A stretch of DNA of 64,000 bases from Brassica napus (Eukaryota; Streptophyta; Magnoliopsida; Brassicales; Brassicaceae). Each line of letters opens with the position of its first letter. The stretch's first letter is position 1. The DNA lies in the NCBI RefSeq assembly GCF_020379485.1, contig NC_063447.1, positions 60,687,452 to 60,751,451 on the forward strand, given 5' to 3'. Of the stretch, positions 22,846 through 33,414 are shown one piece after another. The translations under genes and the position numbers were made by a program. The notes under the pieces are model-generated. The model was not told the origin of the DNA and did no database searches. It saw nothing but the letters and a program-made list of their open reading frames with translations.

Positions 22846-24978
22846 GCTCAAACAAATGATGGTAAATCATGATTTACGGGTAATTATATATAAATCGTAC
22901 TCAAACTAATCTCTTGAGTCTAATTATTTGTCGTTTATGTTTAACTAATGTTATTATATCCTAAACCGAGATAGCTTCCATTTTAAAATGCTAAATTATA
23001 CATTAAATCAATAAATTCATAAATAATTAGTATGGCCTCATATGGTGCCTCAAGATTTAAGAGTGAAGACCAACCACATACAAAAGTAACATGCCTATGG
23101 TCACATAGATCAATTATCACTCAACACCCGCCTGATCTGTATTACTATTATCTAATAATGAATTTTATAACATATAAAATTTCTGATACAGTTAATATTT
23201 TCTGAGGTCTAAAGATTGTAAAATAATGAGCCTTGATTTTTTTTCTGTGTGCAGTTGGCTCCCACTCGAGATCGATAAAGTGGAATTTAAAGATAATTCA
23301 TTCATTATAGCAACGTTCAGTTAGTCACATTTTATGACGAGAAACATTTTAACTTGTAGGCATTTTCTTGACGGCTTCTTCGACTTATACCATCATTGAT
23401 AATTATCCGCTTTCATACTATAATCTACAGCCCAAGACAAAATAATACTTTATTTAGTTTGATGAGAGTTATAAAGTTCATGAAATATAAGTTTTACGTA
23501 TTATTTTTCTTTATTAAAATCTAAAACTTCAACTACATAGAGTCGAGTTCTAGTTCAATGGTTCACTAAACACGAGATAAGATCTTCCAGTCGAGAAGGT
23601 CGTGGATACACAATTTAATTAATATGTATAAATCTAGAGTAAATAAAGTGCAACTAAGCATTTATCGAATTCACTGTATTGTATATGTCTAGCTAGTGGT
23701 CTGATTGTATATCTCTACAGGTTAGAATGAATCAAACACAAAGATCTGAAATATCCTAGCGTTACCGGACAAAATAATACTTTCCCTTTTCATAATCGGC
23801 TAACACCCACTATCATTGGTGTTATATAACTTGTATATTCGTATAAACACACGTCCACGTATTTGTGTACACTTAACTATGCTATTATAAGAAAGAAACA
23901 TTATCCTTGATTAATTAGGGCCAGAGTCAAACAGATATAAACGTAAAAGATATTTCCAAGCACGAGATATTTTTATGAGATATTTGTATGCATGAGATAT
24001 CCAGCTCGAGAATAAAATTTATGTTGGATCTTGAACCGACAAAAACGTAGTGATTTCTTAACTTAATAATGCAATACCTGATTAACAAATCATAATGCCC
24101 ATAACTAAGTTATTGATATAAGAGAGAGAGAGAGAGATTTGATCTTCTTTCCATCACTATGCTATAAAAATAATCAGGGTGTTCGTAAAAGTATACTCAT
24201 CAAAACAAGATGCAGTGTGATGATAATTATGTTAATCAAAATTAAACACGTGTAGTAACTGTTAAGCTGAACAACATAAATATCTTCTAAAGTGTTGCTC
24301 AGATATTTGGTTGTTTCTCAATTACATAAACTAAGTATGGTAATAATATCATATTATTCCCATATGTATAGCTGCCATGCCATGTTCTAAACTGCTAACT
24401 GAAGGTACCTTGATAAGTTGCAGTCGAAAGCATATGAATTAACCCATTTAATTACCTTAGTTCGTAGGTGTGCTCATGTGATGTGTATGTAGGGATGTTA
24501 CATGACTTCATTCATCAGAACTTACAATAATTTAGGAGATCATAAAGTCAGTTAATAATTCTTAGTTATAACTTATATCATTTAAGTTGGAAGTGAAGCA
24601 AATTAGCTTTCGAGTTAAAAAATTATAGCTAATTAATTTCCGTGGGGGGGGGGGGGGGGGGGGGGGGGTGGGTAATTTACGTCCTAAGTATAGTATATTT
24701 TCTCTATATTTTCTAAAATTCATAGAAAATCGATATTAAACCATTAGCAAATTAAATAACAGAAATGGTAGTTCTCTATATCAGACTTATGGAGATGATA
24801 CAAGAATAACATGTGTACCTTTGTCATCTGTAAGTACTAAGGTATAGGCACCCACTAAGACCAACTCTTAATAAATTATGGCCCAAATTCTATAACCACC
24901 ACAATTGCTTCATTGTGTTTGGTAGAGCTTAGAGATGGCAGTTTGCTGATGCCAGAAAGAATCAAATCTCTGATGTTC
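22846..24978. other. AT-rich intergenic region with a long poly(G) tract
   Basis: No gene is recognised. It includes an (AG)n microsatellite near 24120-24136 and a 25-nt uninterrupted G run at 24644-24668. Homology resumes only at the NTRC relic. Confidence 0.45.
24644..24668 (+). repeat. 25-nt poly(G) homopolymer
   Basis: Twenty-five consecutive G bases, followed by TGGG. Such runs are rare in plant DNA and are prone to sequencing and assembly error, so the exact length should not be trusted. Confidence 0.9.
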
Positions 24979-25448
24979 TCATTTATTAACTTCACTGAAT
25001 CCTCTGTAATCTTGCTTCATCTCACGCCTGATATTGTCATGTACATACTTGTAATCTTTAGTCAAAACCTGCTCACCATAATAAATACAATACTATAAAT
25101 GAAAGATAACAATCCAACTTGAGCATATACGTACTTGTTCTTAAAGAATTTGCACACATGGTGTTCCCATGATTCCAGCTGCTTCATCAATTTCTTGATC
25201 TTCCTAAAGATGTCAATCTCAACAAAGTGCACATCATTGTGATTCTCATCGACAACCTGAAACAACATTAAAGATGAAACGGAACAGATGGTTAGAACAT
25301 CAGTAGTAAGATCGATCTTGTAATGTTTAGTAAGGAAGGATCACCTTGTTCAAAATAGGCTTCAAGTCCTACAAGGGCCACATGTTGGTGAAGTGTATAA
25401 TACACATATAACTCTTGGACTCTCATGGTTTAATTTTCTAAGAGCATA
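24979..25448 (-). pseudogene. Relic of NTRC (chloroplast NADPH-thioredoxin reductase C), thioredoxin end
   Basis: Three consecutive minus-strand blocks match the C-terminal thioredoxin domain of NTRC, in order and with splice-like edges. Block 25448-25345 encodes [20 protein letters not shown], keeping the CGPC redox motif, and then shifts frame by a single-base loss so stops appear. Block 25256-25135 encodes VVDENHNDVHFVEIDI, then continues in a different frame as EDQEIDEAAGIMGTPCVQ, then shifts again (FFKNK). The last block, ending at the stop at 24981-24979, gives TISGV followed, in another frame, by MKQDYRGFSEVNK. NTRC fuses an FAD-dependent reductase to a thioredoxin and reduces 2-Cys peroxiredoxin. 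The reductase half is absent here. The position between MIZ1 and the CrcB gene fits At2g41680. Confidence 0.88.
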
Positions 25449-26381
25449 CTGAAAGCATGGGAAAGAACACAAGAAGTCATTAACCTATAATATTATGGCA
25501 TTTGACCTACAAATAAATCAACCCAAATGGCAACATCCAAAATCGCGTTTTAAGTGTAAAGTGGAGCAACGCTTTTACCGTTTTATCTATTGGGCCATAA
25601 ATGGGCTGAATATCAGTGTGATATTTGTTTTCTCTAGGAGAGACATTGTTTTGATTTTGCTAATATGTTAATGTGATCATCCTGAATACAACAACTATTT
25701 GTTTAGAGATATTATACGAACCTGAAATGACCTAGCTAGAAAATAATTAATAGCAAACTTACTCTATCGGGTTGAACTTATTAAAGCATATGTCACAAGC
25801 TTATTCATGAAAAGCCCACTAGTTCATGTAATTAGGGATCTTAACATGGATACAACGATAAATTTGACAATGGTCCAATAGATGAAGCAACTTTGGGAGT
25901 TGTCACTTTCAGGAACTCTCATTTCTACGAGATCAATCACTTAATATTTTGTTCAATTAAACATTATTTTTCTTTACTACCTTGCACTAATTAATCAAAG
26001 TTCAATGAACAATTTCATTTTCATTATCTTTTATCTATCTCATTAGTCATTAGAACTTTTTTGAGCATGATAAAACATTTCCTTGGATTTAATTACGAGC
26101 ACACAAATTATATTAAACAACTTTGAATAGAATAAACAAAGTTTATTTCACATTCTCCCGATAAAAGAATCACATTCGCCCAATAAAAGATTTTGACCAT
26201 TCTGAGAATAAGGTCAAAAACAATCAACAAATACATTTGTAAATCTGTTATTATGGTCAATTCTTGTGCAGACATAGATCATCATCAATTATTTTATTTT
26301 TTTCTAAACAAACACTGTATATTCTTCCATTTTTTGAAGTGAACATTGTATGTTTTTGAAAGTTGATAGATCATACAAACA
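25449..26381. other. Intergenic region
   Basis: AT-rich. No trace of the NTRC reductase domain was noticed upstream of the relic, and no other gene is recognised. Confidence 0.4.
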
Positions 26382-26920
26382 TCTAATCTATTAAAATTGA
26401 AGTATAAGATATAATAAACATCTATTTCACTTTTAATATTACAAGTATATGCATTGGTCCAAACCGTAATTAACAAGATTACCAAATCATCTCAGTTCAA
26501 TTGACTTATTTAACCAATCGTCACCTTTTACTTTAACCAATCGTAACTACTTAAAATTTGGAAACATGCCACAAATCCAATATATCCTTATTGTTGTAGA
26601 TAAATTCAATGTATGGCAACCTAAACCATAAAATTATCATATTTCAGTCAACTAAAATTAAATACAAGTCGAGAAAATCCAGTTGACCACCAAAAGATAA
26701 CGGCCCAATTAAAGAATGGCTATGTAATTCGTTGAATATAATGTCTGAATTTCATGCACTTGCGTCTTGTATTAGTCAACAAATACAACTATGGATGTTT
26801 AAACTATTTTATTCTATTTATTTAATTCATGTTTATGCTATTTTTATTCATGCCGAATGCAAAACTAATATGAATTAAACTAATGCATAACATATCATTA
26901 TAAATGGACAAAATAAATAA
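26382..26920 (+). repeat. Direct repeat copy 1, Helitron-like 5' end
   Basis: It begins TCTAATCTATTAAAATTGAA, resembling the TC...TATTAAAA-type 5' termini of Arabidopsis ATREP/Helitron elements, and is preceded by A. It aligns over its whole length, with no large gaps, to copy 2 at 27548-28086. Homology stops inside AAATGGACAAAATAAATAA, next to the start of the small MADS-like gene. I did not find a CTRR end with a hairpin, so Helitron membership is an inference. Confidence 0.75.
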
Positions 26921-26933
26921 TCGGGCTGAAGAA

Positions 26934-27373
26934 ATGGTGTTCATCCAGAACGGAAATGATTGGGCTCGGCGCTGCACGTTTCTTGGCAAAGCTCTCAACC
27001 GCATTGCCAAGGACTTGTACAACATGACAAAGGCGAATGTAGCTGTGTTTGCATGCTCTGATCAGGGAAGAGAGTACCAGTACTCCTCTCCTGTAGCTGG
27101 GTAAGCATCTGTTTTGTTTGATTCTGATTGGGGGAAAAACCCATGTTTTTTTGATCAAAGAGTTCTTGTGGTTGCAGTGGTTTGGACGCCGTCATGGATC
27201 GAGTAGGGTACACTTCCACCATGGAATTTGACCTCGTCGGGAAGCTTCGTCGGGACAGCGATGCTTTGGCTTTGGATCTTGGAGGAAGAAGCATGGATGA
27301 GTTTGCTGGTCTGGAGAATCAGCTCATGTTAGCTATGGAGAGTATTCAGGCTGCAGAGGCTAACTTGGGATAG
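26934..27373 (+). CDS. Small MADS/K-box-like protein (hypothetical)
   Basis: Two exons: 26934-27100 and 27178-27373 (intron GTAAGC...TTGCAG), giving 120 aa. An upstream in-frame ATG at 26904 would give 130 aa, but it lies in repeat copy 1, so I prefer 26934. By eye the first exon resembles the end of a MADS domain: RRCTF, then an ungapped ANVAVFACSDQGREYQYSS against a typical AEVALIVFSSRGRLYEYSS. The second exon resembles a K-box: LRRDSDALALDLGGRSMDEF, then GLENQLMLAMESI. The basic KRR DNA-contact core of a true MADS box is missing, so DNA binding is doubtful. A heteromerising regulator is one possibility. Expression is unknown. Local GC is higher than the flanking repeats, which supports a real gene. 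Confidence 0.6.
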
Positions 27374-27547
27374 AGAGAAAGAAAGATCTCAAGGTATCTA
27401 ACACTCTATGTACATAAATGATGAACAAAGATCGCTCATTTTAGGTTGAAACTGCAAAACTGTCTTTTTTGGTTATGTTTGTATGTCTTTGTGAGCATCA
27501 AACATGTTTTGATCTGCAACTTTTTATGATAACAAATATATTTATCA

Positions 27548-28086
27548 TCTAATCTATTAAAATTGAAGTATAAGATATAATAAACTTTTACTTCACTTTT
27601 AATATTACAAATATATGCATTCATCCAAACCGTGATTAACAAGAATACCAAACCATCTCAATTCAATTGAATTATTTAACCAATCATCACCTTTTACCTT
27701 AACCAATCGTAACTATTTAAAATTTGGAAACATACCACAAATCCAATATATCTTTATTGCTGTAGATAAATTCACTGTATGGCAATCTAAACCATAAAAC
27801 TATCATATTTCAGTGAACTAAAATTAAACACAAATCGAGAAAATCCAGTTGACCACTAAAAGATAACAACCCAATTAAAAAAACGGCTCTGTAATTCGTT
27901 GAATATAGTGTCTGAATTTCATGCACTTGCCTTATATTAGTCAACAAATATGACTATTTATGTTTAAACGATTTTATTCTATTTATTTAATTCATGTTTA
28001 TGCTACTTTTATTCATGCCGGAATGCAAAACTAATATGAACTAAACTAATGCATAACACATCATTATAAATGGACGAAATAAATAA
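27548..28086 (+). repeat. Direct repeat copy 2, Helitron-like 5' end
   Basis: The same orientation and length (539 bp) as copy 1, with scattered substitutions and small indels. It starts TCTAATCTATTAAAATTGAA, again preceded by CA, and ends near AAATGGACGAAATAAATAA. Together the two copies bracket the small MADS-like gene. Confidence 0.75.
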
Positions 28087-29331
28087 CATGTAATAGAACA
28101 AATCCCGATCCAGTTTCACACCACCAAAGAGAAGACACAAAAAGAGATAACATTTTCTAATCGTCACTAGCGACCAATAGAGCTACAAGCTGGTTGTTTC
28201 TTTCCTTGATTCATTTTCTAGTTTCTACCACAAGCCTCATGTAAAAGCATCATTCCATACAATTAAAGTCGTAATGTATCGTTTTTATTACTAAAACATA
28301 GGTAAAATGTTAAATAACAAAAAATTAAAATCTTCCACATGGGTGTCATTTGAAATGCAAGTGTGGTTGTTGAGTTAGTGGATAAACAAATAAGATTCTA
28401 CTAGTTTTTCAATGTTTACTATAATTTTAGAAAACGTAGTAGTCAACCGTTCTGAATTTAGGTGTAAATCGATAGTTTGAAAATCATGTACTTTTAGCAG
28501 ACCAAGAAAAAAATAAGTATTTTTAAAAAATTAAAATAACTATTTTGATAATGTATCACCATCATATCAGATCAAAAATAAATCAACCAGAAATATTAAA
28601 GGCTTTTTGGGATGATGTATGTGTTGAAACAAAAGAATGTGTGGACTTTATTGCATTAATATGTAAACAGTTACTGCGAATAAGAAAAAAAAAAACAAAT
28701 TGATCTAAAACGCAGCGTATCAATCATACTTTGGTTGTTTTGTTCGTTATCTTCTTCAAACAACACAAAACAGAGAGAGGCTCTCACAGGTTGGATCAGA
28801 TTCTTGACGTCGACGATTTCGCCAACAGGTAAAAGCTTCTGAATTTATTTCAAATGCATACAAAGATCTATTATTCATCACTCAAATAGAATCCCAATCT
28901 ATTATCAAAAGTATTATTATTATTATTATTATTTAAATCTTCTCTCTTTTTCACTATTCTTAATTTGTTTAATCTATAAAGCAAATTAGTAATCTTTCAT
29001 GTTTTTTTAGGGGATTGAAGTTAGGTTTTAGATTTTGTCTTTTTGGAGTTTGTCCTGATAGTGGATGACATATCTGCAAACTGTTCTTGACCCAATAAAG
29101 TTTCCTCCTTTATGTATAAATAAATCAACTTAAATCATAAAACTTTGCCTTCGATAATAGTTCTTGTTTCCCTAATGAGCCACTCTTTTTGACCTGTAAT
29201 GCCTCTCTTTTGAACTTTCGTTTTTTATGTGTGGCTAATGGCCTAACGTGTGTATGTGCAGGTCATAACCTTTTATCATCATCACTATCTGCCTCCTTGG
29301 TCAACGCTGAGGTTTTAGGAACTTGAGTACA
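28087..29331 (+). promoter_or_regulatory. 5' region of the CrcB gene, with a probable 5'-UTR intron
   Basis: About 1.2 kb with no ORF. GT...AG boundaries at about 28830 (CAG|GTAAAAGC) and 29261 (TGTGCAG|GTCATAA) suggest a ~430-bp leader intron, a common arrangement in plants. An (ATT)n microsatellite lies at 28913-28934. The assignment is from splice-site appearance only. Confidence 0.4.
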
Positions 29332-31118
29332 ATGGATTCTGGTAATGGCCATCAAGAACCGTTTCGAACCAGGTCTTTTAGCCGAGAGAGCAGTTTAGCC
29401 TCTTCTTTGAGCTTATCACGTAGCTTGCCTCTATTCATTAGTACCAATGATGTGGATGATAGTGAGAGTGTCTCAGAGGCTGGGGATATTGGGGACCGCT
29501 CGCTCCGGAGAAGGCATAGTATTGGTAGAAGCAACCGTTTGTTTTCTTCTGAGGATTTGCTAGAACAAGGGGTGACTGATGATACTTCTCGTCAAGAACA
29601 TGACCTTTCTGTAGTCAAACCTTTGCCTGAGCACATGACAACATCTCCTTTACCTACCAAATCACTCTTGTCACCTGAGACAAACAAACCGGTAAAAGAC
29701 AATCTCTTACTTCTTGATATTCTGGAGGCCGCAGACGATTTAGTAAATATTTCAATAATTAAAAAAATAATAATTTGGGGTTTATGTTTACGTAATTTTC
29801 TTCGGAAATTTTGAGGGATATAAGCTAATGTTTCACTTATCTATGCCCGGGACCGGCCCTGCTTCTTATAGTCTTCACGTTAAAACTGTTAGTATTGGTT
29901 TCTCTGTTCAGTGTTTTGATTTAATGATAGCGCTTTGGTTTTGCATAGGTAAAGAAGGAGGAGCCTGTGCTACCAAAGTCCTTGGAATACATATCTTGCC
30001 TGATTCATTTGGCTGTTTTTGGGATTCTTGGAGCTATTACGAGATACTTGCTGCAGAAACTGTTTGGACCAAGTGTTGCTCGAGTAACCAGCGATGGGAG
30101 CATCTTGTACCTTGATCTTCCCTCCAACATGGTAGGATCATTCTTGATGGGTTGGTTCGGCGTCGTGTTCAAAGCAGACATAACCAGAGTTTCTGAGTTT
30201 TTAGCGATAGGATTATCGACTGGTTACTTAGGAAGCCTCACAACGTTCAGTGGCTGGAACCAGAAGATGCTGGATCTTAGTGCTGATGGCAAATGGCTAT
30301 ACGCTGTGCTTGGCTTCCTGTTAGGTAAAAACAGAGCACTCACCACTTAATTTAGATGAACAAACGTGCTAACAGCATAATCTTTTGGTTGCAGGATTGT
30401 TTCTTGCATCATACTCCATCATTCTTGGGGTAGAAACAGCCAAAGGTTTCAGATGGCTTCTTCAGAGAAGAGCTTCTTCTTCTTCTAAGGAGGAGAGAAA
30501 CTCTTGTCTTCTTGAAGTTAACACGTTTAAGAGGCATCTTGTGTCTATGACCTTAATGGTTTTGTTGCTTGTGGCTTTACTCGCTGTGAGTGCCACTCAG
30601 CTTGTGAAAGAGTTTGACAAAGGAACAAGCGAGGCTCAGCTTTGGTTAGGTTGCTTAGTTGCAGCCCCTGGTGTCTGGCTCAGATGGTTTCTTGCTCGGC
30701 TCAATGGACGTGGACTGGGGAAAGATGGACAGTACTTGAGGTGGGTCCCGTTTGGAACTGTTATTGCGAATGTAGCTGCGGCTTCCGCCATGGCAGCTTT
30801 GGCCACGTTGAAAAAATCGGTATGAACTCTTTCTCGCTCTATCTATACCAGACAGATCACAGAATATAACATTCTTTGCATCTCTCTTTTGGGGAACAGG
30901 TGGACACTACAACATGTAACACGGTTGCTTCTAGCATACAGTTTGGTCTGTTGGGATGTCTAAGCACAGTTTCAACCTTTACGGCTGAGTTCAATGCCAT
31001 GAGAGAAAGTGATTATCCATGGAGAGCCTATGCGTATGCATCTTTCACTATAGCGGTTTCTTTTGCAATTGGAACTGTTATATACTCTGTCCCTGTTTGG
31101 GTTGTAGGATTCAGTTAG
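29332..31118 (+). CDS. CrcB/FEX-type fluoride channel-exporter family protein
   Basis: Four exons: 29332-29742, 29949-30324, 30395-30819 and 30900-31118, closing in frame to 476 aa. The start is the ATG in MDSGNGHQEPFRTRSF. The first ~140 residues are a hydrophilic Ser-rich cytosolic tail. Two CrcB-like halves follow. The first (from about residue 145) has CLIHLAVFGILGAITRYLL, the NMVGSFLMGWFGVVF helix and the conserved TGYLGSLTTFSGWN. The second has WVPFGTVIANVAAASAMAAL and GLLGCLSTVSTFTAEF. Eukaryotic FEX proteins are fused two-domain versions of the bacterial Fluc dimer and lower cytosolic fluoride. That activity is inferred from the N-(V/I)-x-G-x-F and G-x-x-G-x-x-(S/T)-T-F motifs. It corresponds to At2g41705, annotated in Arabidopsis as a camphor-resistance CrcB family protein. 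Confidence 0.92.
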
Positions 31119-31892
31119 TTAATATTCAAACTAGCTAGATGAGTCTTGTAAACAAAGAGTTTGGTGACAATCAAGTTACCCTTGTGCAGAAAAGTTTTAA
31201 GATCAAACTTGTATACTATAATGATAACTTTTGCATGTTTTACATGAAATATAATGATTCTATATTCCATACTTCAAAAAAAGAACACAAAAACCACTGA
31301 CATACTAAACTCACGGTTCAGACGATTGTCGCACACTTGTTTCAACTTTTTCTCCATAAAACATGAAAAAAGAGATGTCAAGTCAGCATATGAGAAACAG
31401 CTTGTCTCTAGCTTTGCCAGATATGAAGAGAGACACTATTATGACTTGAGGATATGTGGTAGTAAACCAGATACAGAGCCGGTCCTAGACTTTAGTGATA
31501 TGCGGGACAAATGTTACAACTGGTTTGGTTTGGTTTGGTTTGGTGTATTATTGTAGTAAGCCTGTTCTGTGGTCTACGCACGCATGTCCGAACGACTCAC
31601 CTTCCCTCCTCTTAATTGTTGGCTGTTTTGCTTATTATAATTATGCTTCCCTAATGATTTTTTTTGGCTGAGTGATATTTTTATTTATATAACCTATGTT
31701 TGTTGAATTTCTCTCGGTTCAGCAAACAAAATAACTTTTTGTTGTGTCCATTTATAAATAAATAAATAAATCAATAAATAAATAAATAGCTAGATTATCC
31801 AAAAGAGATTTGTGATTGGTGGAGGAAAGATAATGATTCCCTGATCATAGTAATAAAATTTTGGCTAAGCAATTCTGTAAAAGGAGGGGGGC
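31119..31892. other. Spacer; outer edge of the K-box inverted duplication
   Basis: This contains the 3' flank of the CrcB gene, a (TTTGG)n run near 31522-31545 and an (AAATA)n-like run near 31755-31792. From about 31640 it matches, inverted, the 36030-36165 region (blocks GGCTGAGTGAT, CAGCAAACAAAATAAC and GATTTGTGATT.GTGGAGGAA). Confidence 0.55.
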
Positions 31893-31895
31893 TAA

Positions 31896-32160
31896 GCATC
31901 GACATTGGTGAACTCCAAGGGGAGTTTACCCGGATTTCGAGAAAAAAAAAATATTAAAATAATAAAAATCAGTGAATCTGTCCAAGGGGAGTTCACTCCA
32001 GTGAACCCGGATCGTCACTGTAGCGCGGACCCCACGACACGTGGCGGCTCGCGATTGGTCCTATTAATAATTTTTTTTTTTTTTTTAACAAAAATAAAAC
32101 AGAAAAAAAATAATAATAAAAAATGTTTTATGAACCTGGCGTTCACAAATGCGGATGGTC
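31896..32160. mobile_element. Tourist-like MITE (265 bp)
   Basis: TAA flanks both sides (31893-31895 and 32161-32163). The left end GCATCGACATTGGTGAACTCC and the reversed right end GACCATCCGCATTTGTGAACGCC form an imperfect inverted repeat. The interior includes CACGTGGCGGCTCGCGATTG, shared with the partial copy near 11.2 kb. It sits in the promoter of the left K-box gene and has no counterpart in the right arm. Confidence 0.8.
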
Positions 32161-32311
32161 TAAGAACAAACAATTGCTAGTCGCTCTTTTGCATCTCAAA
32201 AGCAAAAAAGATTAAACCTTTGGTTTGGTTGGATCCGATAACGAGGGGAGAGATGAAGGTGAAGAGAAGAAGAAGAAGAAGAAGAAGAAGAAGGAGAAGA
32301 CGACGGTGAGG

Positions 32312-32484
32312 ATGCTCTGCGATTTCTGCGGATCATCATCCAGCAAGAGGTATAACATTCTAATTTTATGGGTTGGTTAGTTATAAGAAGATGGTCTTCT
32401 TCTTGTTGGTGGTTTTAGTATTTGATTCTTGGGTCTTGCAGATATGAACACACAAAACAAGAAGAAGCTCTGGTATTGTTCAAG

Positions 32485-32537
<53 letters not shown>

Positions 32538-32969
32538 GTCTTTTGTTCTCACTCACCATATGTGTTTTTATTTGTGTCTAAGTTGATTGAGAGCGAACTC
32601 AAGCGACTACGGCTTTTGACCAGGAGAATGACTGGTAAAGATCTAGACGGCCTGACTTTCGCTGAGCTTCTACTACTTGAATCCCTTCTTAAACAAGTCT
32701 TGCTCATTGTGAAGAAGCTCAAGGTGAGAGAGAGAATACAAACAACCATAGAAGAGAAGCTATATCTAAAATCCTGTCTTGTTTTCTTTCTTTAACAGAA
32801 GAAGACAGAGCTGGAAGAAGAGCAAAGGCTGCAGAAGAAAGAAGCAGATGATGAGTGTGAAAAGATAGTACGAGGAGAGAGCTGGTGGTTTTGGCTCCTT
32901 GCAACAGACAAGAAGATGAAGAAGCACCACCACCACTGGTATATACATTATAATATTCCCTTCTTGTAG
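32312..32969 (+). CDS. MADS-less K-box gene A (left arm), probably decaying
   Basis: Exons 32312-32349, 32442-32472, 32583-32723 and 32799-32969 read through to 126 aa. The N-terminus MLCDFCGSSSSKRYEHTKQE looks like the last MADS strand plus the intervening region of a MIKC protein. Exon 3 is a K-box (ESELKRLRLLTRRMTGKDLD, then GLTFAELLLLESLLKQ). Exon 4 is charged and drifts into WWFWLLATDKKMKKHHHHW; comparison with gene B shows this segment has shifted frame. No MADS box lies upstream. Instead there is an ATG at 32253 followed by (GAA)n coding poly-Arg in another frame. K-boxes are coiled-coil dimerisation domains of plant MADS factors. A functional short interactor or a pseudogene are both possible. 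Confidence 0.5.
32489..32534. repeat. (TC)23 microsatellite in the second intron of gene A
   Basis: An uninterrupted 46-nt TC dinucleotide run. Adjacent (GAA)n at about 32265-32293 precedes the coding start of the same gene. Confidence 0.9.
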
Positions 32970-33009
32970 CCATGTTCTCTCAAAATGCTTCTTCTTGTGG
33001 TGTTTTTGC

Positions 33010-33414
33010 AGTCTCGAATTCAGGTTGAATACGAAAGACGTAGCTCTGAATCCATCCAGAGCGAGTTTGAGAGACTGTTAACTGATGGAGTTTTGTTGAA
33101 GCAGGAGGATGAGTGGTAGAGAGCTGGCAGGTATGACTTACTCTGAGCTCCGCTTGCTTGAAGATGAGATCAACCGTGGACTAATGGGGTTGCACGAGCA
33201 ACAGTTTGGACCGAGGATGGAGCAAATTGCAACGCAGCAAAGTGAGGTAATACTAATAATCTATTGTATGTATGAGATCTTATTAAAAACCGATGGTGGT
33301 GGTTGGTTCTCACTTTTGTTTCTTGATGATTGATTGCTTGTTTGTCACAACAAGAAATTGATCTCGCAGTTGAGAGACGCTGATGAGAGACTCGGAACAG
33401 TTGATGGTTCTTGA
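33010..33414 (+). pseudogene. Second K-box segment of gene A, disconnected
   Basis: Homologous to exons 6-8 of gene B. A block after TTTTTGCAG at 33010 encodes VEYERRSSESIQSEFERLL, then runs without an intron into a second K-box half (RMSGRELAGMTYSELRLLED) at 33104-33246, and a final block 33355-33414 ends at TGA. In gene B a ~110-bp intron separates the first two blocks. Here it has shrunk to about 15 bp that cannot be spliced, and read-through meets TAG at 33117. The segment therefore looks dead unless rescued by an unusual transcript. Confidence 0.6.
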
